Below, piece by piece: positions 1-6,646 of a stretch of DNA of 8,367 nt (position 1 is the stretch's first letter; each line of letters starts with the position of its first letter). Made by a program: the position numbers and the translations under genes. Under the pieces are notes generated by a model, which was not told the origin of the DNA, ran no database searches, and saw only the letters and a program-made list of their open reading frames with translations. The stretch comes from an uncultured Acetatifactor sp. (GTDB lineage Bacteria > Bacillota > Clostridia > Lachnospirales > Lachnospiraceae), in the NCBI RefSeq assembly GCF_910585425.1, contig NZ_CAJUCP010000106.1:1-8367 (forward strand). Reading direction: 5' to 3'.

Positions 1-4
1 TTTT

Positions 5-69
5 AATTCTATTATAGCCCTTAGATAATAGAATTAGCTCTTCAATTCTATGTATAGCCCTTAGATAAT
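5..69. repeat. Leader repeat pair with perfect inverted repeat
   Basis: Two near-identical copies of a 25/26-nt unit lie at 5-29 and 44-69. They share AATTCTAT, then TATAGCCCTTAGATAAT, and differ by one inserted G. The first copy is the left part of a perfect 11-bp inverted repeat (5-15 pairs with 25-35, 9-nt loop AGCCCTTAG). The right arm can instead pair with the start of the second copy (28-35 with 44-51, 8 bp), so two mutually exclusive hairpins are possible. GATAAT at 24-29 and 64-69 resembles a -10 box, but no good -35 box stands upstream, and the second would start transcription on top of the ribosome binding site. No T-tract follows either hairpin. The function is unknown; it could be a remnant of a small mobile repeat or a leader regulatory structure. 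Confidence 0.6.
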
Positions 70-90
70 CAGATTTGGAGGAAGTCTCTT

Positions 91-906
91 ATGTTAAAGC
101 GATTAACCAGCGCAAAGGAATACATGGATTTCATCAATGATATAAACCGCGACCCGAATTTCAGCGACCCCATGCTCAGCAACGAAGAGCAGATACGCGG
201 CAATCTATTGGATGCCCCGGACAAGCCCTCAAACCAAATCTGGGGCGTTTTCGAGGGAGCGCAGATCACTGGCCTGTTCGTTTTTCTGATATTGGAGGAG
301 GAATCCTATATCGAAATGCTGGTAGGCCTGTCCCGCAGCCCAAAGGCCTATGAAGAGATGCTGTCCTTCCTGAAGGGGACTTACAAAGGCTGCCTGGCCG
401 ATTTCGTCTATAACCCGGGCAACCATCTCCTCCATAAGCTGTTGCTGGATGAAAAATCCGAATTCGAGACCGAACAGCAGAAAATGCTGCTGAAAAGAGA
501 AGTCCCCTGCCAGAGCAGCCTTCAAGTGGAGCTGTACAGCCCGAAATACAGGGAACAATATATCGCCATACATTCCAAAGAAGGCTATTGGACCGCGGAA
601 AAGGTCATAGACGCTCCCGACAGGTTCCGCATCATCCTGGGCATAGAAGAGGACGAGGTAGTCGGCTATATCGACATCACCCATAAGTTTGAGGAAAACG
701 AGCCTTTCGATGTGTTCGTCAAAGAAAACTTTCGCCGCAAAGGATACGGAAGAGCCATGCTGGCCAAAGCCATCGAGCTCAACAGGCCCAAACAGATGAT
801 GCTTTTAGTGGATGCCGACAACGCTGCTGCGATTTCCCTGTACGAATCATTGGGCTTCGTCAAGGCCGTGGGCGAAAACAACTTAACGGCGCATGTTTCG
901 CTGTGA
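91..906 (+). CDS. Tandem-GNAT family N-acetyltransferase
   Basis: This 271-residue protein is predicted to transfer an acetyl group from acetyl-CoA to an unidentified amine in the cytoplasm. The C-terminal half carries a clear GNAT fold. Motif A is at residues 207-227 with the acetyl-CoA pyrophosphate-binding RRKGYG (215-220), and motif B is DNAAAISLYESLGF near residues 243-256. The N-terminal half (about 1-135) has the layout of a degenerate GNAT-like domain without an acetyl-CoA loop, as in other 270-280-residue tandem GNATs of Clostridia. The ATG is supported by TTTGGAGGAAG, with GGAGG at 77-81, 9 nt upstream. It is the only intact plus-strand gene in the window and converges with the broken ATPase gene to its right. 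The family is secure; the substrate cannot be read from sequence. Confidence 0.9.
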   Translation: MLKRLTSAKEYMDFINDINRDPNFSDPMLSNEEQIRGNLLDAPDKPSNQIWGVFEGAQITGLFVFLILEEESYIEMLVGLSRSPKAYEEMLSFLKGTYKGCLADFVYNPGNHLLHKLLLDEKSEFETEQQKMLLKREVPCQSSLQVELYSPKYREQYIAIHSKEGYWTAEKVIDAPDRFRIILGIEEDEVVGYIDITHKFEENEPFDVFVKENFRRKGYGRAMLAKAIELNRPKQMMLLVDADNAAAISLYESLGFVKAVGENNLTAHVSL

Positions 907-915
907 ACATGCGCC
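888..915. terminator. Hairpin between convergent genes, possible weak bidirectional terminator
   Basis: A perfect 10-bp inverted repeat, GGCGCATGTT (888-897) and AACATGCGCC (906-915), surrounds an 8-nt loop and overlaps the last codons and stop of the acetyltransferase gene. It sits where that gene meets the minus-strand pseudogene head on, which suits a shared terminator. Neither side has a proper T-tract: the plus strand continues CTGCTCC, and the minus strand reaches only TTTT about 9 nt later. The call is therefore tentative. Confidence 0.4.
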
Positions 916-944
916 CTGCTCCCCATGCGGCAGCGAGACGATGG

Positions 945-2164
945 CTAAACCACGGCTTCCACAATCGTCTTTCCGCCGATGGAGAGCTCCTTCACCCGAT
1001 CCTGTCGGTCTCTCCCTGTGAAAACACGTCACTGGTGATGGCCTCCTTCGCCATGAACAGATTCAGCAGGCACATCTCAAAAATACGGTTCGCAACAGCT
1101 ACATGTCCGTCTTCTTCCTTTAAGAATCCAAACATGACACCGAGATTGATGGACTTCTCCTCCGGGCTGAAGGGTATCCGCTTTCCACGGTACAGAATGT
1201 CCTCTATCATGCTGCGCAGCTCCGGATAGAGATCGAGTTGCTTTGCCATGCTTTCGAACAAAGGCATGTTTTCTTTTAAAAGAATCGCCACCGCCCGCTC
1301 CACGCTCCTCTTTCACCAGGGCGCCGCCGAATCCTCATGCCCCTCTTCCCGGGGAAGCTCTTCACTGATGCACTTACAGATAGCGGAAACCAGCACCGGA
1401 TAGCCCGACGTATACGCGTAGATTTCCTCCGCCACCGCCCCGATGTCCATCCCTGTGTGATGATCGGCCTCATATCCCCCCAGCATGTCGGCAATCTGTG
1501 CTGCCGAAAAGCTCATGTCAACCTTAAACTTTGCGGCGATATTCCATGGGCTATTATACTGATGCTCCTTTTTGGGGCGCAGCCTCAGCTTCAGCTTCTT
1601 GATATCATATACCCCTGCAAGAATCACGGAATGAAAAGCCGGCATCTTATCCCGCTTCAGATAATAACCCCTGATCTGTGCCAGGAAATCAAGAAATACC
1701 TGATTGTTCGATGCACTGTCAATCTCGTCGATCATCAGCACAATGGGCTTTGGCGCAACCCTGCACATCCCGCTCAGCCGGACGAACAGCTCGTTCAGGC
1801 TGCTGTTTACCGCCTTATCCGTAAGCTCCTCCAAAGGCTTCCGCAGATCTTCCCTGCCGTCTGCCCCCGCCAGGGCGAGCCCCTCCAGCACAGCGCTGGC
1901 AAAAACACGCACAAATGTGGCCTCGTCCGCAAAGTCCTCCGTGCCCATCAGCTGGAAATCCAGCGCCAGGACGATATATTCCTCTTTCAGGTACAGCTCC
2001 AATGCATTCAGGGTCGTGGTTTTTCCATATTGCCGTCCTCTGTTTACGACGAAATATTTCCTTTTGTCAACCAGCTCCGCTTTAATCCAGGCAAGCCTGT
2101 CGTCAAGCCGCACCATATAATGCTCTTCCGGTCTGCATACCCCTTCTGTATTGAAATGTCTCAT
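945..2164 (-). pseudogene. Broken AAA-like ATPase/PD-(D/E)XK fusion, nuclease core deleted
   Basis: The reading starts at an ATG (2162-2164) with GGAGG 10 nt upstream and is collinear with the intact relative at 3919-5526. The N-terminus MRHFNTEGVCRPEEHYMV matches MGKRFNVTGLCVPRKHYMV. The P-loop RQYGKTT (GKT 47-49), Walker B VLMIDEID and the block NSPWNIAAKFKVDMSFSA are all conserved. Two lesions are visible. First, codon 284 is an in-frame TGA (1313-1315); the reading continues in the same frame with matching sequence (AVAILLKENMPLFESM). Second, after SDV near 1040 the frame runs out (TGA at 992-994), and in another frame the natural C-terminus appears, VKELSIGGKTIVEAVV ending at TAG 945-947, matching the relative's last residues. 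About 120 residues containing the nuclease D...ExK motif are missing at this junction. A 283-residue ATPase-only product could still be made, so some residual function cannot be excluded. Confidence 0.85.
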
Positions 2165-2512
2165 CCCTTCTTTGCCTCCAATGTTGTACCGTCAATAATC
2201 ATCCGTTTTCACGTTTCTTTCCCACTATCACAATGACATCCCCCCACATCCGCTTCCATTTGGCCCGGGCACCATCTCAGCCTTATGGTGGCGCTTCATC
2301 ACCAATTGCATGTCCACGGCTTCCCCGAAGCCGCCTGCCCGGTAATGGAAGGGTTTTCATCTTACCTGCCCTTTCCGGTTTTCCCGATCCTTTTCCCGAT
2401 TCGGATATCGGCAACTCGTAGTTCCATTGTAAACCTATGCCTCCTGACTTTCAATAGGCGTTATTTTTTTCGGCTATCTTTTTCAGGTATTTACGATACC
2501 ATATATTTCGTT
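2165..2512. other. Gene-free stretch
   Basis: I see no credible gene here. Open frames cross it on both strands, but none has a ribosome binding site together with recognisable protein sequence. The left end (2165-2185) holds the GGAGG ribosome binding site of the minus-strand pseudogene. Towards the right, an AGGCG and a run of seven T's near 2455-2470 follow only weak 4-5 bp stems (for example CCTAT with ATAGG), not enough to call a terminator. The stretch separates two broken genes and may be the worn remains of a rearrangement. Confidence 0.6.
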
Positions 2513-2784
2513 GAGCAGGTGAAAGACTGGTATGACGGTTTCACATTCGGGCAGAAAAAGGACATCTACAACCCCTGGTCCATCATCAATTTCCTTAAGG
2601 AGGGCAGGGTCGGCGCATACTGGGCCAACACCAGCTCCAACAGCCTGGTGGGGAAGCTGCTGCGGGAAGGCAGCCCGGATGTGAAGACAACCTTTGAGCG
2701 CCTGCTACAGGGAGAGTCCATCCGGATTGAAATTGACGAGCAGATTGTCTATCATCAGCTGTCCGGGGAAAAAACGCGGTCTGG
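2513..2784 (+). pseudogene. Remnant of an AAA-ATPase_like (PF09820-type) protein
   Basis: One frame reads EQVKDWYDGFTFG, then DIYNPWSIINFL, AYWANTSSNSLVGKL and IDEQIVYHQL. This is the characteristic middle of the predicted AAA-ATPase family that is usually fused to a C-terminal PD-(D/E)XK domain (PF08011 type) and abundant in gut Firmicutes and Bacteroidetes. About 90 residues are left of a protein normally over 500 long. The P-loop part upstream and the nuclease part downstream are absent. At 2769-2774 a run of six A's shifts the frame: adding one A restores the expected NAVW, after which similarity stops at about 2784. There is no start codon, ribosome binding site or stop that belongs to it. 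It lies on the strand opposite its neighbours and butts directly onto the terminator of the regulator gene. The family call is from memory of its motifs but is distinctive. Confidence 0.8.
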
Positions 2785-2821
2785 AAAAAACCGCTCCGCA
2801 ATCCGTCCGCGGAACGGTTTT
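2785..2821 (-). terminator. Intrinsic terminator of the AraC-type regulator gene
   Basis: Arms 2787-2799 and 2809-2821 form a 13-bp stem with a 9-nt loop. In minus-strand RNA the single non-Watson-Crick position (2794/2814) is a G-U wobble, and the stem runs into six U's (2790-2785). Read from the plus strand the same position is a C-A mismatch followed by only four T's. The polarity therefore favours the minus-strand gene, whose stop lies about 12 nt upstream. Confidence 0.85.
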
Positions 2822-2833
2822 CCCCTCAAATCG

Positions 2834-3736
2834 TCACCCCTTCGCGGGCGACACCGGGAGCCAGAGCTCTATATAGCGCTTCTCGCTGTCCGGATTCCGG
2901 AACCAGTGGGTCACCGAAATCTCTGGAGCCTCCGCCAGCACATATCCGGAGGAGGGGAGCCATTCCTCCACGATCCTCCTGCGCAGCTGTGGGAATATCA
3001 TGGTGGGATACTTGCACCGCTCCGTCTCGCATACCACATAGGTGTGGGCGGGAATGGCGATGTTCTCGAACCGCGCGGCATCCTCGGCATTTCCAAGCTC
3101 CTCCTCCAGATGCTCCCTCTCCCACTCCTGAAGCTTGGCCGCGATATAGAAATCGTACCCCTCCTCCCGGAAATTCGTCATGACTCCATAGCTGGTCACC
3201 GGGTCTCCCGCAAGCCCCTTCAGCGCATACTGGTTCAGCCTGGTGGTCACATAGAACGCTTCCTCCTGGGCATCCCGCTCCGCTGGGCTTCCCGTAAAGA
3301 ACCTCTTGTAGCCCGTGAGCACCATCTCCGGCTTCTCTTCTATCCTGTAGTCCATGCTGCTGCCTCCTTCCAATGATATCCGGATGGACAGACGGGCAAA
3401 GGAGCGAAGCCTGGCCCCCGGCTCGCGCGCAGCCGATGGCGTGATACCGTGGAACCTGGCGAATGCTTTGGCGAAGCTGTCCGGGCTCTCGTACCTGTAC
3501 TTCACCGCCGCGTCGATGACCCTGATCTTGTCGGCCGCCAGCTCCATCCCCGCCAGGGTCAGCCTGCGGCTGCGGATGTACTCCCCCAAGGTATAGCCGC
3601 ACAGGATGCTGAACACCCTCTGGAAATGATAGCTGGAGGAAAAGCCTGTCCTGGCTATCTCCTCATAATCCAGCTCCTCCGTGATGTGGTCTTCGATATA
3701 GTCGATGGCCCTCTGTATCCCTACGACCCACTCCAT
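2834..3736 (-). CDS. AraC-family regulator with GyrI-like effector-binding domain
   Basis: This 300-residue protein is predicted to bind DNA and a small molecule and to control nearby or distant genes. An N-terminal AraC-type double helix-turn-helix occupies about residues 5-107. The first HTH lies around LDYEEIARTGFSSSYHFQRVF (22-42), with the typical GYTLGEYIRSRRL after it. The second is around IDAAVKYRYESPDSFAKAF (74-92), followed by HGITPSAAR. A C-terminal GyrI/Rob-type effector domain (about 128-297) begins MDYRIEEKPEMVLTGYKRFF and contains the GYDFYIAAKL strand. This order, DNA-binding domain first, is the usual one for the subfamily. The ATG (3734-3736) has GGGGGAG with about 7 nt spacing. 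A terminator follows directly, so the gene ends its transcript. It lies between two related ATPase/nuclease loci on the same strand, but nothing shows that it regulates them. The ligand is unknown. Confidence 0.9.
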   Translation of the reverse strand: MEWVVGIQRAIDYIEDHITEELDYEEIARTGFSSSYHFQRVFSILCGYTLGEYIRSRRLTLAGMELAADKIRVIDAAVKYRYESPDSFAKAFARFHGITPSAAREPGARLRSFARLSIRISLEGGSSMDYRIEEKPEMVLTGYKRFFTGSPAERDAQEEAFYVTTRLNQYALKGLAGDPVTSYGVMTNFREEGYDFYIAAKLQEWEREHLEEELGNAEDAARFENIAIPAHTYVVCETERCKYPTMIFPQLRRRIVEEWLPSSGYVLAEAPEISVTHWFRNPDSEKRYIELWLPVSPAKG

Positions 3737-3812
3737 TCATCGCTCCCCCAGGCCGGCATATCCCCGCGCCCGACCTGTCCGTCTTTTTTGTCTCCGATTG
3801 TTCTGTTGCTTT

Positions 3813-3835
3813 TACCATGGTATGGAGACATTATA
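3813..3835 (-). promoter_or_regulatory. Candidate -10 box and palindromic operator of the regulator gene
   Basis: On the minus strand a perfect TATAAT (3835-3830) lies about 94 nt before the regulator's ATG. It is followed at about the transcription start by the 10-bp palindrome TACCATGGTA (3813-3822). No -35 box of quality is found 16-18 bp further upstream, where the sequence is GC-rich. A promoter that needs an activator, or autoregulation through the palindrome, would fit. This is inference from motif position alone. Confidence 0.35.
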
Positions 3836-3918
3836 CCGGAAGAAAACGCCCTGCGCCCGACTTTCCCTGCGGATGGGTGACGGTATGCCCTTTTTATGCG
3901 GAATGCAGGCTCCCCAGG

Positions 3919-5526
3919 TTAAACCACCGCCTCCACCAGAACCTTGTCCCCTACGGCAATCTCATAGACTCCGACCTGCTTCTTTTTATTGAAGTTGAAG
4001 CTCACCATATACCCCCTTTTCAGATGATAATAATCCAGATATTCCGACAACTGCTCTTCCCCTCTGGAATGATATTCGCTGCCCCTCCAGATTTTCAGTT
4101 CAATCACTGTCTGTCGGCCATGGAAGTCGATGATCACATCGGTGCGCCGATAGTCTCTTGTCCTGGCCTCAATGTAATAATTGCCGTTTCCGTTTATGAC
4201 AGGGCGCACATAGAGCAGGAAAAGCCGCCTCCCGTCCTCCTCCAGGAATTTCTCCCCATAATCTCCAAAAAGCTCCGTGTAATGAGCCACAAACTTCCGG
4301 AGCAGCAGCTCCACATCGAGCTGGCCGTCCCTGATGAACTGATTTTTTTCTGCCAGCGCAATCTGCGGCATATCGCTATTTAGGCTCTCTTCGGCCAAAA
4401 AACCGTTATAGAGCCTGGTCTCAAATATACGGTTGGCCACATGCAGGAAACCGTTTCGGACAGTAGCGAAGCCAAACATCACCGCCATCCGCATGCTCTC
4501 GTTGCCGGGAATATTCTCAATGGGCTTCCCCAGAAGCAGAAGCCCTTTCAGCATCTGCTTCAGCTCGGGATAGTCGATCAGCTTATTGTCCATAGATTCA
4601 AACAGCGTGTTTTCTTCCGTGAGAAGCATCCGCACCGCTGCCAGAAAACCGTCCTTCGTCCAGGCGGCTTCCTTTGTAGGAAAGCTTTCGCTTCCAGCGA
4701 TTTTTTCATCCATCAGCTTGCACAGACGCGACACCAGAAAGGGGTAGCCGGAGGTATAGGCGCGCAGCAGATCCGACATCCCGGCAATGTCCATTCCCGT
4801 ATGGGCATCGCACTCATACTCCTCCAGCATCCCCGCAATGTCCGCCGCGGAAAAGCTCATATCCACGTCAAAATCCGCCGCTATGTTCCACGGACTATTC
4901 GTTTTCCGCGCATCCTCCGGCCTGATTTTCGCCTTTAAGCTTTTTATGTCATAAAGCCCCGCCAGGATGACCGATTGAAAAGTAACAGTCCCCCTGGCCT
5001 CGCGTTCCAGATAATAATTTCGCAGCTGAGCCAGAAAATCAAGGAATACCTGATTATTAGAAGCGCTGTCCACCTCATCTATCATCAGGACTACTGATCT
5101 GACAGAAAGCTTACAGATACGATTCAGCTTCGCAAACAGTTCATAGAAAGCGTAAGAACCGTCCCTGCTTCGGCATATATTCCGCAAGGTTTCCATCTCC
5201 TGACTTAATTCCGCGATATCTGACTCCTCGTTTCTATCAAGTTCGTTCAGGAAACAGTCTGCAAACGAAAGGGCGAAACTGTTTTCACTTTCATATGTCG
5301 CAGTACCAAATTTCTGAAAATCGATACTTACCACCAGATAATCCGTCTTCAAATATTCTTCCAGCGCATAGAGCAGCGTGGTCTTTCCGTACTGCCTGGC
5401 CCGATGGATGGTGAAATACGCGCCCTCTTCCACCATTTTCTTCGCCTGGGCCAACCGATCCGCCAGATCGACCATATAGTGCTTCCTCGGAACGCACAAC
5501 CCGGTCACGTTAAACCGTTTTCCCAT
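3919..5526 (-). CDS. AAA-like ATPase fused to PD-(D/E)XK nuclease-like domain
   Basis: This 535-residue cytoplasmic protein of unknown biological role belongs to the 'AAA-like domain' ATP-binding proteins common in Clostridia. The N-terminal family signature RFNVTGLCVPRKHYMVDL is followed by a shortened P-loop RARQYGKTT (GKT 47-49), Walker B VVLMIDEVD (145-153, acidic D150/E151), and the block NSPWNIAADFDVDMSFSA with a winged-helix-like region after it. The C-terminal part (about 387-535) has a PD-(D/E)XK core with D463, E476-L-K478 and the downstream Q492xxxY, so the metal-binding residues look intact. I chose the ATG at 5524-5526 because GGAGG stands 9 nt upstream and the family N-terminus begins there. 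An in-frame ATG at 5593-5595 would add 23 residues without family similarity. It is the intact relative of the pseudogene at 945-2164, diverged enough that the pair is not a recent duplication. Nuclease activity is predicted, not shown. Confidence 0.88.
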   Translation of the reverse strand: MGKRFNVTGLCVPRKHYMVDLADRLAQAKKMVEEGAYFTIHRARQYGKTTLLYALEEYLKTDYLVVSIDFQKFGTATYESENSFALSFADCFLNELDRNEESDIAELSQEMETLRNICRSRDGSYAFYELFAKLNRICKLSVRSVVLMIDEVDSASNNQVFLDFLAQLRNYYLEREARGTVTFQSVILAGLYDIKSLKAKIRPEDARKTNSPWNIAADFDVDMSFSAADIAGMLEEYECDAHTGMDIAGMSDLLRAYTSGYPFLVSRLCKLMDEKIAGSESFPTKEAAWTKDGFLAAVRMLLTEENTLFESMDNKLIDYPELKQMLKGLLLLGKPIENIPGNESMRMAVMFGFATVRNGFLHVANRIFETRLYNGFLAEESLNSDMPQIALAEKNQFIRDGQLDVELLLRKFVAHYTELFGDYGEKFLEEDGRRLFLLYVRPVINGNGNYYIEARTRDYRRTDVIIDFHGRQTVIELKIWRGSEYHSRGEEQLSEYLDYYHLKRGYMVSFNFNKKKQVGVYEIAVGDKVLVEAVV

Positions 5527-5585
5527 ATACGTTATCCCTCCTTCCTTTCCCGGTTCTCCAGGAGTTGATTCGCTGTCATGATGAA

Positions 5586-5615
5586 AGTTTACCATACCGA
5601 GCCTGGGAGCGTCAA
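5586..5615 (-). promoter_or_regulatory. Candidate promoter of the ATPase/nuclease gene
   Basis: On the minus strand TTGACG (5615-5610) and TAAACT (5591-5586) are separated by 18 bp, giving five and four matches to the -35 and -10 consensus. They lie about 60 nt before the chosen ATG at 5526. If real, transcription starts downstream of the upstream ATG at 5595, which supports the shorter protein. There is no experimental or conservation support here. Confidence 0.35.
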
Positions 5616-5655
5616 CGTCCGGCAGGGGGACTTACACTTTGCGCTTTGAACTTCA

Positions 5656-6564
5656 CTATGATATCCCCGCCATGGACAATGCAATATCCCCTCCGCAATC
5701 CTGCACAAAGAGGAACACTTCCCAGGCTTCCTTAGCGTGCTTGAAGTCCTCCATGCCTAAGAAATAAGCCGCAAACAGGATTTCTATGCATCCCATCACC
5801 CAGGGGATTGCAGCCTTTTCTTCCGCGGACAGACGTGTTATGCTCTCATAGCCCTCGATGGCGGCTCTCACGTTTTCCGTCCATTCCTTTTTGGTGAAAG
5901 CCTCCTCGGTCTCTTCCGCCAGCAGCCCTGTCAGGAAGTAGCAGATATCGAAAATCCTGATGTTCCTCTGGCTCAGGTCGAAGTCGATATATCCCGACAG
6001 CTCGCCTTCCGAGAACAGGAAATTCCCGAAATGCACGTCTCTGTGGATCAGCTGTTTCGGCAGATATTCGTACACGTTTTCCAGGGATTCCACTGCCCTC
6101 GCACAGGCTTCCCTGTCCACTGTCTTCCACTCATCCCGGGCCAGGTTCTCCCACACCCATCCCTTCATCTCGTCCAGCAGGCTGTTGTCCCAGAATCCGA
6201 TCTCCTTCTCGCATTCCAGAAACGCTTTGTGCAGCCGGGCTATGGCGCAGCCCATTTTCCGGGCCATCTCCTTATCCTTACTATCCGTGATGTTGCTGCC
6301 CTGCAGCTTCCGGGTCAGGAAGAAATAGAAGCCCTCCTGTTCCGCATATTTTTCCCCTGTTTTGGTGGGCAGGATTTCCGCAACCGGGATATGGCATCCC
6401 GCCAGAATCTCAGATATTTTTATGTTCCTTTCCAACTGATTCCTGTCGCTATATGCCTTCATCACATAGGCATGATCGACTTCCCAGGCTGTGTTATAAA
6501 TCTGGGATATCTGCCGGATTTCCATTCCCCATAATGGCAGAATCTGTTCTATCTTCTCTTTCAT
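5656..6564 (-). CDS. APH-family phosphotransferase (small-molecule kinase)
   Basis: This 302-residue protein has the aminoglycoside phosphotransferase/choline-kinase fold and is predicted to phosphorylate a hydroxyl of a small molecule with ATP. The N-lobe strand AYVMKAY supplies the likely ATP-binding lysine K36. The catalytic loop is LIHRDVHFGNFLF with H174, D176 (base) and N181, and the metal-binding motif is YIDFD (D194, D196), so all key residues are present. The overall pattern is closer to the general APH/homoserine-kinase-like group than to any named resistance enzyme I recognise, and I would not call it a resistance gene. The start is moderately supported: GAGGAG lies about 13 nt before ATG 6562-6564, which is rather far. 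It is the last high-GC gene before the composition drops on the right. It probably has its own transcript, as 129 nt separate it from the next gene downstream. Confidence 0.87.
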   Translation of the reverse strand: MKEKIEQILPLWGMEIRQISQIYNTAWEVDHAYVMKAYSDRNQLERNIKISEILAGCHIPVAEILPTKTGEKYAEQEGFYFFLTRKLQGSNITDSKDKEMARKMGCAIARLHKAFLECEKEIGFWDNSLLDEMKGWVWENLARDEWKTVDREACARAVESLENVYEYLPKQLIHRDVHFGNFLFSEGELSGYIDFDLSQRNIRIFDICYFLTGLLAEETEEAFTKKEWTENVRAAIEGYESITRLSAEEKAAIPWVMGCIEILFAAYFLGMEDFKHAKEAWEVFLFVQDCGGDIALSMAGIS

Positions 6565-6646
6565 TTTCCGATGTTTTCTCCTCTCCCCGACAGCACCGCG
6601 CCAATAAACCTTAAGTAGCTTAATGCCTTTTCTGCGCTTATAAACT

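Noticed and set aside
1..69. CRISPR array
   Set aside because: There are only two imperfect copies with a short gap of about 14 nt between them. No regular spacers or cas genes are visible.
992..1303. A separate 103-residue minus-strand gene starting at GTG 1301-1303
   Set aside because: It is in the same frame as the upstream ATPase reading and aligns with the middle of the intact relative. It is the part of the pseudogene after the TGA.
1313..1315. TGA read as selenocysteine or another recoded residue
   Set aside because: The aligned residue in the relative is threonine, no selenocysteine-type context or downstream hairpin is evident, and the gene carries a second, undeniable lesion.
1337..2236. 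A 299-codon plus-strand frame opposite the broken ATPase gene
   Set aside because: It has no recognisable motifs, and its composition mirrors the real minus-strand reading. It is a shadow frame.
2285..3376. A long open plus-strand frame of 363 codons
   Set aside because: Only its stretch 2513-2774 resembles a protein family. The first part is low-similarity intergenic sequence, and the last part runs antisense through the terminator and the well-supported AraC-type gene. It is not one gene.
945..5526. Recent tandem duplication of the two ATPase/nuclease genes
   Set aside because: The proteins share motifs and order but differ at many positions throughout, and the DNA shows no long identical stretches. 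They are old paralogues or separate acquisitions.
5656..6564. Aminoglycoside resistance gene
   Set aside because: The kinase motifs are general to the APH superfamily. I recognise no match to a named resistance enzyme, so only the superfamily is called.
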